Shown here in pieces: positions 10,350 through 18,329 of a stretch of 64,000 nt of DNA. Every line of letters begins with the position of its first letter. Position 1 is the stretch's first letter. Location: positions 2,232,001 to 2,296,000 of the forward strand of contig NZ_CP007542.1 of the NCBI RefSeq assembly GCF_000478825.2, given 5' to 3'. The position numbers and the translations under genes are program-made. Source of the stretch: Synechocystis sp. PCC 6714 (GTDB lineage Bacteria; Cyanobacteriota; Cyanobacteriia; Cyanobacteriales; Microcystaceae). The notes under the pieces were generated by a model. That model searched no databases and had not been told where the DNA came from. It saw only the letters and a program-made list of their open reading frames with translations.

Positions 10350-12026
10350 ATGACCGTTCCCCCCTTTGATTTCAGTCACTATTTCACCTACCAAGAGATA
10401 GACCAATTTTTGCAACAACTACAGAGTGACTACAACTCCCTGCTAACGGTGCAGACCATTGGCCAAAGCTACGAAGGCCGGGACATTTGGGTGGCGATCG
10501 CCACAAATCAAGCTACGGGGGATTATCGCCATAAACCCGGTTATTGGATCGATGCCAACACCCACGCCGGGGAAGTGACGGGATCAGCGGTGGCCCTTTA
10601 TTGTCTATACCAACTGATGACCAGGTATGGGGATGATGCCCAAATTACCCATTTGCTGGATCATCACACCATCTATGTTCTGCCCCGATTAGCCATGGAC
10701 GGAGCGGAGAAGTATTTGACCACCCCCTACCTGTTGCGCTCCAGTGTGCGGCCCTATCCCTACCCCGAAGAACGGGATGGTTTATACGCAGAAGATGTGA
10801 ACGGTGACGGTTTAATTTTGCAGATGCGTCTTCCCGATCCCTGTGGTGCCTGGAAAATTTCTGACCAAGATCCCAGGGTCATGGTCGGGCGATCGCCCGA
10901 GGAATTTGGCGGTGAATACTATACTTTGTTACCGGAAGGCCTGATCCGGAACCATGACGGCTACGAATTTGACTTAGCCCCCAGCCAGGAAGGATTGGAC
11001 TTTAATCGCAACTATCCCCACCAATGGGCCCCGGAAGGACAACAGCAAGGAGCCGGGGATTTTCCCTTTTCCGAGCCGGAAACCAGAGCTGAAGCGGAAT
11101 TTTGGCAACAGCACCGCAACATCAACGGTTTTATCAGCTACCACACCTACTCAGCGGTAATTTTGCGCCCCTACGCTTCCCAAGCAGACGAAAATTTACC
11201 CGTAGAAGACCTAGAGGTGTACAAAATTCTCGGGGAAAAAGGCAAAGCATTAACTGGGTACAATTGCATTTCCGCCTACCACGATTTCCGTTACCATCCC
11301 AAGGAAGTAATCTACGGTGTGATGGATGACTATGCCTATGACCATTACGGCTGGTTCGGCTTCACTGTCGAACTTTGGGACGCCCCCACCGCCGCTGGCA
11401 TTCAAAAAGAAGACTTAATCGAATGGTTCCGTTGGCATCCCCCGGAGGACGACTATAAACTGATGCAATGGAATGACCAAGCATTGAATGGAGAAGGCTT
11501 TATTAATTGGCAGCCCTTTAATCATCCCCAACTGGGGGAAGTGGAAATTGGCGGTTGGAGTTTTAAAACCATGTGGCAGAACGCCCCCGCCCAGTTTTTA
11601 CCGGAACTATGTGAGCAACAGTTTCGCTTTGCTTTGACCCATGCCCTGATGTCTCCCCGCCTAGTGGTCTCCAAAACGGAAATTATTCCCCAGGGGGCAG
11701 GAATTTATCAAATTACAGTGCAATGGGAAAATCAAGGTTTTCTCCCCACCTACACCAGCCAAAAAACATTAGAAAGGAAAGCAGTGCGCCCTATTAAAAT
11801 TAGCTTAGAAAAACCAGACGATATAATGTTAATTACCGGGAAACTTCAACAGGAATTACCGCACCTAGAGGGAAGATCCAATAAAGCTAAATCTTCCTTG
11901 GCCAATGGAATTGATTACCGCCGCCATTTAACTTGGATAATTAAAGGACAACCCGGACAAAAATTGACTATCACTGCCCAAGCTGAGCGGGCAGGCACAG
12001 TACAAGCTGAGTTATTTTTACCCTAG
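10350..12026 (+). CDS. M14-family zinc carboxypeptidase
   Basis: The 558-residue product has the zinc-binding HxxE in THAGEVTG (His72, Glu75). The third zinc ligand is in ISYHTYS, the substrate-binding Asn-Arg is in FNRNYPHQW, and the catalytic Glu is in FTVELWDAP. These place it in the M14 metallocarboxypeptidases. The C-terminal 130 residues form a beta-rich extension with TVQWENQGFLPTYTS, probably an accessory domain. There is no obvious signal peptide, so it is probably cytoplasmic. The ATG at 10350 is preferred to an upstream in-frame start because the glutaminase gene diverges from here. Confidence 0.88.
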   Translation: MTVPPFDFSHYFTYQEIDQFLQQLQSDYNSLLTVQTIGQSYEGRDIWVAIATNQATGDYRHKPGYWIDANTHAGEVTGSAVALYCLYQLMTRYGDDAQITHLLDHHTIYVLPRLAMDGAEKYLTTPYLLRSSVRPYPYPEERDGLYAEDVNGDGLILQMRLPDPCGAWKISDQDPRVMVGRSPEEFGGEYYTLLPEGLIRNHDGYEFDLAPSQEGLDFNRNYPHQWAPEGQQQGAGDFPFSEPETRAEAEFWQQHRNINGFISYHTYSAVILRPYASQADENLPVEDLEVYKILGEKGKALTGYNCISAYHDFRYHPKEVIYGVMDDYAYDHYGWFGFTVELWDAPTAAGIQKEDLIEWFRWHPPEDDYKLMQWNDQALNGEGFINWQPFNHPQLGEVEIGGWSFKTMWQNAPAQFLPELCEQQFRFALTHALMSPRLVVSKTEIIPQGAGIYQITVQWENQGFLPTYTSQKTLERKAVRPIKISLEKPDDIMLITGKLQQELPHLEGRSNKAKSSLANGIDYRRHLTWIIKGQPGQKLTITAQAERAGTVQAELFLP

Positions 12027-12089
12027 GATGCTGACAATGGCAAAATCTTTTTCAAGTAACCCAACAAATCAAAAAAATAAGGAATGGGT

Positions 12090-12353
12090 ATGACTGTAAT
12101 TTTGGTATTGATAGCATTGGTAATCATATTTTTACTGGTAATTTTATTCCAGGGAGGATCACCGAAAAATAGTGAAGATTTTATTGACATTGAGCAAAAA
12201 ACTTCCCAACTATCAGCCGGAGAGAAGAAACAAATTATGATATTAATTGGGCAAGGCAGAAAGATTGAGGCGATAAAAATCTGTCGCTCCCTAACTGGTT
12301 ACGGGTTAAAAGAAGCTAAACAAATAGTAGAAAAACTGGAGAAGGAAATGTGA
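12090..12353 (+). CDS. Membrane-anchored protein with ribosomal L7/L12 C-terminal-like domain
   Basis: An 87-residue protein with one N-terminal membrane helix (about residues 2-23) and a polar linker. It ends in a segment that reads like the C-terminal domain of L7/L12: KIEAIKICRSLTGYGLKEAK followed by QIVEKLEKE. In ribosomal L7/L12 this helix-loop-helix binds translation factors; here the domain is tethered to a membrane and its job is unknown. The start at 12090 fits AAGGA at 12079-12083; an ATG six bases earlier is too close to that site. Confidence 0.75.
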   Translation: MTVILVLIALVIIFLLVILFQGGSPKNSEDFIDIEQKTSQLSAGEKKQIMILIGQGRKIEAIKICRSLTGYGLKEAKQIVEKLEKEM

Positions 12354-12375
12354 ACGCACTCTTTTCTATCCCAGG

Positions 12376-12477
12376 TATAGCAAAAAGTGGGCTGTTTAGG
12401 ACATTTTCAATTTTAAAACCCTTATTTGGAAAGGGTCTCAGTGATTATTCATCCTAACCGTCCTAATCTTTGCTATA
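12376..12477. repeat. Palindromic 102-bp element with nested inverted repeats (MITE-like)
   Basis: Three nested inverted repeats share one centre. TATAGCAAA (12376-12384) pairs with TTTGCTATA (12469-12477), TTAGGAC (12396-12402) with GTCCTAA (12460-12466), and ACCCTT (12418-12423) with AAGGGT (12431-12436). Both outer ends carry TA. This is what a miniature element derived from an IS630/Tc1-type insertion sequence would look like. No transposase gene is present. It could also act as a transcript end for the gene upstream. Confidence 0.5.
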
Positions 12478-12565
12478 ACGGCCAACACCTAGGTTGACTT
12501 CGGGTGACAGTGGAGTTATTTATACACAAAAAGTGATTGAAGAGCAGGCAATCAAATCAAATTTT

Positions 12566-13312
12566 TTACTGGATAACATCAAATAACACTTGGCTCATAT
12601 ATCGTTCTGCCCAGGCGTCCCCAAATGCTTTTTCCAGCACCCGGCGGGTTTTGTCATTTTTTTGCTGTTGTTGACAGTAATGGATTTGCCCCTGACGATG
12701 TTCCAGTGCTTGAATTTCATTCAAAGGCTCGGCGGCAATCGCCTGATGGCAGTGAATTTGGAGGAAATCAGCCACTAGTTGTACAAACTGCTCTTCTTCA
12801 GTGGCATTGCCAGGGCGAATGAATAAACAATAATCGGAAAATATTTCCCCCCAGGGAGGCAGTTCCCGTTGTTGCTCAAATTCCGGTTTGTCTAACTGAG
12901 CCAACGCTTTTTGGTACCCTGCCGGTAATTGGCGATCGCCTTGGGTGGGGGAAAGATCCGCAATGGCCGCACTAACTCCGGCGGGCCCTGCCACAATGTC
13001 ACAGCCAAACAAGGGTAAACCGTATAAAGGCTCGGGAAACATTACACAGTGGAGAATATCCAACCCCTTGCCCACCTTGGCCAGCTCCAGATGCATTTTG
13101 CGGAACTGGGACGTTTGATAACAGCGATTTTCAATCACCAATTTTTCGCCTTCCAATCGGCCTTCCACGTAGCCCAAATCCTCCGGCAATTGATAGGGTT
13201 TGAGGGGCAAAGTCTGCCAACTAGTGGAGATGGCCAGGGCCAACTGTTGAATCATCGGGTTCAACGTCGCCATGAGGTAGGAATTAGTCAAATCTAAATC
13301 GGTGACGGCCAT
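12566..13312 (-). CDS. pcyA: Phycocyanobilin:ferredoxin oxidoreductase
   Basis: Reduces biliverdin IXalpha by four electrons from ferredoxin to phycocyanobilin, the chromophore of phycobilisomes and cyanobacterial phytochromes. From the ATG at 13312 the product has 248 residues, the length I recall for Synechocystis PcyA. The catalytic residues known for that enzyme fall at the same numbers: Glu76 in MHLEL, His88 in ILHCV and Asp105 in FGCDIVAGP. An in-frame start 12 bases upstream is less likely. The response regulator rpaA lies just upstream on the same strand, about 100 bases away. Confidence 0.96.
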   Translation of the reverse strand: MAVTDLDLTNSYLMATLNPMIQQLALAISTSWQTLPLKPYQLPEDLGYVEGRLEGEKLVIENRCYQTSQFRKMHLELAKVGKGLDILHCVMFPEPLYGLPLFGCDIVAGPAGVSAAIADLSPTQGDRQLPAGYQKALAQLDKPEFEQQRELPPWGEIFSDYCLFIRPGNATEEEQFVQLVADFLQIHCHQAIAAEPLNEIQALEHRQGQIHYCQQQQKNDKTRRVLEKAFGDAWAERYMSQVLFDVIQ

Positions 13313-13414
13313 AAAAAAACTCAAATTTAGGGCAAATTAATCGAACAATAGAATAATAGAGAGAATAAGTGAACTAAATGTAAACCTTTTAATATTCTGG
13401 GCAAATGCCACAGT

Positions 13415-14140
13415 CTATGCAGGAGTGCTACTTCCCTCCTCTATGGAAAGTTCCAAGCAATAGCCCGCCCCATAGACCGTTTTGATAAAGCGAGGCCGGC
13501 GGGGATTTGGTTCCAACTTAGTGCGGAGATGGCGAATATGTACCCGAATGGTCTCAATATCATCATCCGGTTCATAGCCCCACACTTCTCGCAAAATATC
13601 ACTGGGGGAAACCGTCTGCCCATGGCGTTGCAGTAGGCAATGGAGCAATTCAAACTCCAAATGGGTCAACTTAATACTTTTGCCAAACCAAATGGCCTCA
13701 AATCTTTCCGGTACTAAGGTCAGGGGCCCTTGGTTGAGAATTTCCGAATGTTTAGCGGCCTGGGGAATGCGATCGGTGCGCCGCAAAAGGGCTCTCACCC
13801 TAGCGAGCATTTCTTCCACGTCAAAGGGCTTAGTCAGATAATCATCGGCCCCAGAGTCAAAGCCTTGGATCTTATCCTGGATCTGTCCCAACGCCGTTAG
13901 CATTAACACTGGAATATCGGCAGTGCGGTCATCCCGCCGCAAACGTTGACAGACGGTAAATCCATCCACTTTGGGTAACATCAAATCCAACATGATCAAA
14001 TCCGGTTGCAGCTGCACCGCCAACGCCTGACCCTTAATGCCATCCATCGCCTGCTGGACATCGTAGCCCGCCATTTCTAGATTAATGGAGACTAAATCTG
14101 AGATTGCGGGGTCGTCATCGATGATCAGTATTCGGGGCAT
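13415..14140 (-). CDS. rpaA: OmpR-type response regulator RpaA
   Basis: A 241-residue response regulator. The receiver domain has the acidic pocket IDDDPA, the phosphoacceptor Asp52 in MLDLMLP and the conserved Lys in YLTKPF. The C-terminal winged helix has [13 protein letters not shown] and [24 protein letters not shown]. RpaA controls circadian gene expression and energy distribution from phycobilisomes to the photosystems. I name it RpaA because it sits beside pcyA, the arrangement I recall from PCC 6803; by sequence alone, other OmpR-type regulators such as RpaB would also fit. Confidence 0.88.
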   Translation of the reverse strand: MPRILIIDDDPAISDLVSINLEMAGYDVQQAMDGIKGQALAVQLQPDLIMLDLMLPKVDGFTVCQRLRRDDRTADIPVLMLTALGQIQDKIQGFDSGADDYLTKPFDVEEMLARVRALLRRTDRIPQAAKHSEILNQGPLTLVPERFEAIWFGKSIKLTHLEFELLHCLLQRHGQTVSPSDILREVWGYEPDDDIETIRVHIRHLRTKLEPNPRRPRFIKTVYGAGYCLELSIEEGSSTPA

Positions 14141-14423
14141 GCGCTGGAACGAAGGGAAGACAAAATAATTCTAAGGCGCAAACCATTATAGGAGCTTTTA
14201 AAGCCCAAAGGCTCGAAATTATTGGCTTTTTATCCCCAACCATGGAGCGCATTAGTTCCTTTTGACTAGTTTTAATGCTCTATTGATGTGGACAAAATTG
14301 ACCGTTTGGGCTTAAAGTTGCAAATCCACAGACACCCGATTAGAAAATTGGGAGAGTTTCACCACCAAAGCCTCGGCGGAGATGGGATTAAGACCCAAAT
14401 TTTTACTCCATGTTAATCATCAG

Positions 14424-14770
14424 AAAAATGGGTTTGAAACCCCCGGCTTTAGCAAGGCTTTACATTAAAATGGGAGTGCCGAAAACGAAAACCAAGTAGT
14501 CGGCACAGCACCTTGAAAACTAGGCTTAGGGGGGTCTTGCTAGGAATGCTTGGCAAGGTAAAAAGTCTAAGCACTAAGTACGAAAAGCATTTTACTTAAA
14601 CCGTACCGATGGGCTATCGGGATCGGACTTCTGAAATGGAGTGAAAGTCTGTGGACTCTGTGTAAAACAGTACATATCTTTTTAGCTGTGGTATGCGACA
14701 GTGAATGAAACAGAAAATTGAATCGTGAGGCTCAGTGATCCTTCGCCTTTAGGCCAAGGAGGATGTCAAT
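14424..14770 (+). mobile_element. Decayed IS200/IS605-like element (tnpB 3' end and right end only)
   Basis: The 630-base gap between rpaA and the next gene holds no intact frame. Its end, 14740-14769, reads as a hairpin CCTTCGCC-TTTA-GGCCAAGG (one mismatch) followed by GAGGATGTCAA, like the right end of IS200/IS605 elements. Just before it is the short frame MKQKIES then stop (from 14705), typical of a TnpB tail, and other short stop-broken frames precede it. GGGTTTGAAACCC near 14430 could be the left-end hairpin. I infer a deletion scar; the left limit is uncertain. Confidence 0.5.
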
Positions 14771-14771
14771 T

Positions 14772-15326
14772 CTATTCCTGGGGCATTGGGGCAACGGGGA
14801 TAGCTGTTCCCTCCGCAGGAATAACTTGAATTAGGTTATCTTCCGCCGGATTCTTGCTGGCGGGGGGAGCAATGGGATCGGCACCGGGTAAGGCTTTTTT
14901 CGGGGCTGGATTGTTGATAATAGCTGTGTCGACGGCTTTTTGTTCAATGGGAGCCCCCAGGGGACTATGGAGTGGGGGTGTGGAGTTTTCTACCGGGGCA
15001 CTCTGTTCTGAGCTAGTGGTGGTTTCGATGGGAAGAATATTTTCTTCAATTTGTTGGCTAGCTTCGGTTTCCACTACTTTGGCTGTTTCGGGGCTGGGAA
15101 CACCAATTTTGTCTGATTTATCCCTTGCCGAAGCATTGGGAAGCAAACTGGAATTAACCAGTCGGGCAGCATTATCCTGGGGAGTGGCATTTTCCGGTTG
15201 GGCGATCGCCGGAGGACATTCGGTACTGCTGAGCCCCACCCGACAACGCAATTCTTCCCTAGCCAGGGAGACAAAAATGCCAGTGCCCGAAAGGAGTAAA
15301 GCGAAAACAGTTAAAACGTTTCTCAT
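14772..15326 (-). CDS. Secreted or membrane-anchored Pro/Ala-rich protein, function unknown
   Basis: The 184-residue product begins with a hydrophobic segment (about residues 5-20, VLTVFALLLSGTGIFVSL), so it is either exported or anchored. Two cysteines follow (in LRCRVGL and STECPPA). The remaining 140 residues are low-complexity, rich in Pro, Ala, Glu and Ser, and probably disordered. No catalytic motif is visible. The stop codon directly touches the right end of the IS605-like scar, so the element may have inserted just past or slightly into the original 3' end. Confidence 0.6.
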   Translation of the reverse strand: MRNVLTVFALLLSGTGIFVSLAREELRCRVGLSSTECPPAIAQPENATPQDNAARLVNSSLLPNASARDKSDKIGVPSPETAKVVETEASQQIEENILPIETTTSSEQSAPVENSTPPLHSPLGAPIEQKAVDTAIINNPAPKKALPGADPIAPPASKNPAEDNLIQVIPAEGTAIPVAPMPQE

Positions 15327-15520
15327 GACTACTAACTAAACTTGAATCGGTGTTGTCGTCCGGGCCACTGATCTGAATGATCCCGGGCCATTGCTTTAAC
15401 TAAAGTGAATCCATGGCTATCGATCCTAGCCGATGGCAACGGAAAGTTTCAGCGTCCAGGGCCATTTTGGCGATCGCCTGTGGTATCCAGTGGACTGAAT
15501 CGAATCAATTCCAGAATGAG

Positions 15521-16057
15521 CTAATCGAACCAACCAATGTCCTCATCACTCAAACGGGTCGGGGGCTGTTGGGGAGCCACGTAACGGGGAGGCATGGCCC
15601 TGGGGAGGGTGGTGATGGCCCTACTGGATGTTGTGGTTAAATCCCCCTCTAGATCCTGGATTTTGCCGTAAAGCTTGCCCACTAAATTTTTTTCCTCTGT
15701 CAACTCGGTTTGCAACTTCTCCACCAATTGCACTTTGTCCCGGAGTTTTTTCACCCGGGCCTGCTCTTGCTTCAAACTCTGCTCTAACTCTTTAACCCTT
15801 TCCTGCGTTGTTTTTTCCTGCTGCTGGCGATCGTTCCACTGTTGCAATTGCTGTTTTAGTTTTTGCCCCTGGTTTTTTTCCTCTGCCAAGGCCGTTTTGA
15901 GGCTATCCAGTTGAGCTTGGAGTCGGGCTAAATCGGCGCTGGAAGTTGGTTCCTCTGGGGTAGGCGGAGAAGGAGCAGAAACCTCCGCTTCGACTTCCGG
16001 TTGGGACTGGGCTTGAACTTCTTGCTTGAGCAAATCCGATAAACTTTTTCTGGCCAT
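15521..16057 (-). CDS. Coiled-coil protein encoded next to ParA; possible cargo adaptor
   Basis: The 178-residue product has an acidic, Pro-rich N-terminus (residues 1-40), and a long Gln/Glu/Lys coiled coil from about 42 to 135. A basic Pro-rich segment with PRAMPPRYVAPQQPP follows, and the protein ends in DIGWFD with Trp176 three from the terminus. It follows the ParA-type gene by about 90 bases on the same strand. Small disordered/coiled-coil partners with a near-terminal Trp are a feature reported for McdB, the carboxysome-positioning partner of McdA. That equivalence is my inference, not a recognised homology. Confidence 0.7.
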   Translation of the reverse strand: MARKSLSDLLKQEVQAQSQPEVEAEVSAPSPPTPEEPTSSADLARLQAQLDSLKTALAEEKNQGQKLKQQLQQWNDRQQQEKTTQERVKELEQSLKQEQARVKKLRDKVQLVEKLQTELTEEKNLVGKLYGKIQDLEGDLTTTSSRAITTLPRAMPPRYVAPQQPPTRLSDEDIGWFD

Positions 16058-16148
16058 GGCAAGGGAAGTAATATGAAAGGGGATTTAAATTAGGCTCTGG
16101 GGAAAAATGGGCAAAGCAGAATAAATTTGGGTAAAAGCAGCGAAAATC

Positions 16149-16877
16149 CTAGAGTAATTCCCGCAAAAGTTCGTCCGCCACCCGACGATAATCTGATTGG
16201 GCTTCCTTAGCGTGTTTACCTTTCCACTGGGTAATGGCCACCCCATCCAATACTGATCGTTCATGGGCCTTATAGCTACGCACAAAGGCGTGGTAAGCGG
16301 GAATACCCAATTGCAAAAGGGTGTTTTGGGCTTCTAGGGTTTCATTAAGGCTACGGGAGTCCACTTTAGTCAACAGCACCCGATGGGCCACCTGTAGGGG
16401 ATTGACGGCAGTCTTGACTGTGTCGATCAACGCAGTTAAATCCATGGGGGCCGGAGGAGTGGGCAGGACTAAATAATCCGCTAAACGAATAACCGTTTTT
16501 AAGGCCTCGGAACGGAGAGCCGGGGGAGTATCCACCACAATGATTTGATAGTTATTCGCCTGGGGTAAATCCATCAATACCCGGGGATTATTTTCCCGGC
16601 TGAGCTGGAAACCCATTTTTTCTTCACTGCGCTCCACCCACCAACTGGCAGAGCCTTGGGGATCTGCGTCCACTAAAAGTACTGAGAGCTTTTCCGCCAG
16701 AATCGCGGCCAGGTTAACTGCGGTTGTGGTTTTGCCAACGCCGCCCTTGCCGTTAACTACTGCCAAAATCTTTGGTGTTGACACCGGTTTTCCCTGCCTT
16801 GCCCTATTGCCATTGCCCCCCAACATACCATAATTGTTCCTTGGATTTAGGGAATTATACTGGGGGCAAGAGTTCAT
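16149..16877 (-). CDS. ParA/MinD-family ATPase
   Basis: A deviant-Walker ATPase of the kind that positions plasmids, chromosomes or protein organelles on the nucleoid. It has the full [14 protein letters not shown] motif with the signature lysine, the switch segment [14 protein letters not shown], and Walker B-like [12 protein letters not shown]. Later come [12 protein letters not shown] and [12 protein letters not shown]. Homology starts at [11 protein letters not shown]; the GTG there (16784) has AGGG upstream and would give 211 residues, which may be the true start. No parB or parS is visible. The partner is probably the coiled-coil gene immediately downstream. Confidence 0.88.
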   Translation of the reverse strand: MNSCPQYNSLNPRNNYGMLGGNGNRARQGKPVSTPKILAVVNGKGGVGKTTTAVNLAAILAEKLSVLLVDADPQGSASWWVERSEEKMGFQLSRENNPRVLMDLPQANNYQIIVVDTPPALRSEALKTVIRLADYLVLPTPPAPMDLTALIDTVKTAVNPLQVAHRVLLTKVDSRSLNETLEAQNTLLQLGIPAYHAFVRSYKAHERSVLDGVAITQWKGKHAKEAQSDYRRVADELLRELL

Positions 16878-16938
16878 TTTTGCCCATATCCTGGGGACTT
16901 AGCTGGTATACGAAATTCGTTGGTTGTTGATCGTACTG

Positions 16939-18315
16939 ATGGCATCTCACCCTATTCCCCTCGAACAATCGCTCATGGAGCTGGTTTGTCATCCCCCAGC
17001 CCACGAATCGGTGCCCCCACTATTGGCGGAAAGGTTGGGACAAGCCTTAGGGGCGGCAGGGGTTGTCTGGGTGGTTGGCCAAGGACAGCCTTGGTTTTGG
17101 TGTCCAGAGAAAAGCCATGGCCGTTGGCCAGGTGGGGATTTTTGGCAGGGTTGCCACTCCCAAACCCTAGAGGCGATCGCCAATGGACGGGCACTGATTT
17201 TAGCGGGGGAGGATTGGCCGGAGCTACAGGAATTTTTTCATCTACATTCTCCTAGGATAGAAGCCATTAAAACTTCTTTTCAAAGGAAAGAAAATGGTTG
17301 GGTGATAATGGTTGGTGACCCCCAGACTATGGGCAACTCTGCAAGAAAAAATCAGTCATTTCCTCTACAAAGCCTACAAGATAGTTTGGGGGTTATTAAT
17401 CAACTGCTATTGGAAACTGATCTGCCCAAGGATGAATTGTTGGAAAATTTCCCCATGGCAGGCATCTACGATCCAGGGGTAATTTGCGCCCCCTATATGT
17501 CCCGTAGTTTTTTTGAAAAGAGCCCCATTTTAAGAATTTGGTATGAAGCTAGTCGGCAACAGCTAGAGCAACAAAAACAATGGAATGAAAACTTAATTAA
17601 CAACATTGTTACCACTATGAGTGACCAAACTCGTAACCCTTTAGCGAATATTCGCATGGTGGTGGCAACCTTACGTACCAGTACTCCCACCCCGGAAAAA
17701 TTAGCGCAAAGATTGGCTATTCTTGAGCAAGAATGGCATAAATTGAACGAAATTAATGGCAAGATTTTACAGTTACGTCAACTTAAGCAAGAACAAAATT
17801 CGTTACAATTGCAGGATTTTGACGCCATTCCCTTACTCAAAAAAGCTATCCATCAGCACCAATGGGAGAAAAAGAACCAAGGGATAGCCATGGAATTCCA
17901 TTGCCCAGGGGAAATTTATTTAGTTAAAGCAGATTCTGTTTCCCTGGGGCAAATTTTCCAAGAATTGTTAATCAACGCTCAAAAATTTGCTCCGGCTAGT
18001 AGTGTTGTTACTATTACCATAGACAATTATGACCAGACTCTAATCCAAGGAACAAGAATGGTCAAATTTACCTTTAGTAACCAGACTAACGCCATGGATA
18101 ATAAGAATTTGGAATATTTGTTTGATCCGTTTTATCGGGAGCAATGGGTAATTGATTCGGCGATCGCCGGCATAGGGCTAGGCTTGACCATTGTCCGCAC
18201 TTTAATCGAACAGCTCAATGGTAAGATTAGCGTTGTTGGGGAGCCCTCCAGCCAGCCAGGCCAAAGCGTGATAACTTTTACCCTAATGATTCCCGGGTCT
18301 GGGGCGACTGAATAA
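16939..18315 (+). CDS. Histidine-kinase-like sensor lacking the canonical phosphoacceptor His
   Basis: A 458-residue cytoplasmic protein from the ATG at 16939 (an in-frame TTG lies 15 bases upstream). Residues 1-210 form a GAF-like or otherwise unassigned sensor region. The dimerisation segment reads MSDQTRNPLANIR where kinases usually have SHELRNPL, so Asp stands in the His position. The ATP-binding domain keeps its N box (ELLINAQKFAP), the DPFYRE F box and the G box GIGLGLTIV. It may bind ATP but not autophosphorylate in the usual way, or use another residue. It lies upstream of, and is probably cotranscribed with, the UbiB-type gene. Confidence 0.8.
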   Translation: MASHPIPLEQSLMELVCHPPAHESVPPLLAERLGQALGAAGVVWVVGQGQPWFWCPEKSHGRWPGGDFWQGCHSQTLEAIANGRALILAGEDWPELQEFFHLHSPRIEAIKTSFQRKENGWVIMVGDPQTMGNSARKNQSFPLQSLQDSLGVINQLLLETDLPKDELLENFPMAGIYDPGVICAPYMSRSFFEKSPILRIWYEASRQQLEQQKQWNENLINNIVTTMSDQTRNPLANIRMVVATLRTSTPTPEKLAQRLAILEQEWHKLNEINGKILQLRQLKQEQNSLQLQDFDAIPLLKKAIHQHQWEKKNQGIAMEFHCPGEIYLVKADSVSLGQIFQELLINAQKFAPASSVVTITIDNYDQTLIQGTRMVKFTFSNQTNAMDNKNLEYLFDPFYREQWVIDSAIAGIGLGLTIVRTLIEQLNGKISVVGEPSSQPGQSVITFTLMIPGSGATE

Positions 18316-18329
18316 TTTTTCCTCCATTG

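Noticed and set aside
9342-10418. Longer glutaminase frame of 358 codons
   Set aside because: Its first 34 codons overlap the divergent carboxypeptidase start and do not resemble glutaminase; a ribosome site supports 10316.
15413-15640. 75-codon plus-strand frame
   Set aside because: Overlaps the end of the coiled-coil gene on the other strand and has no supporting features.
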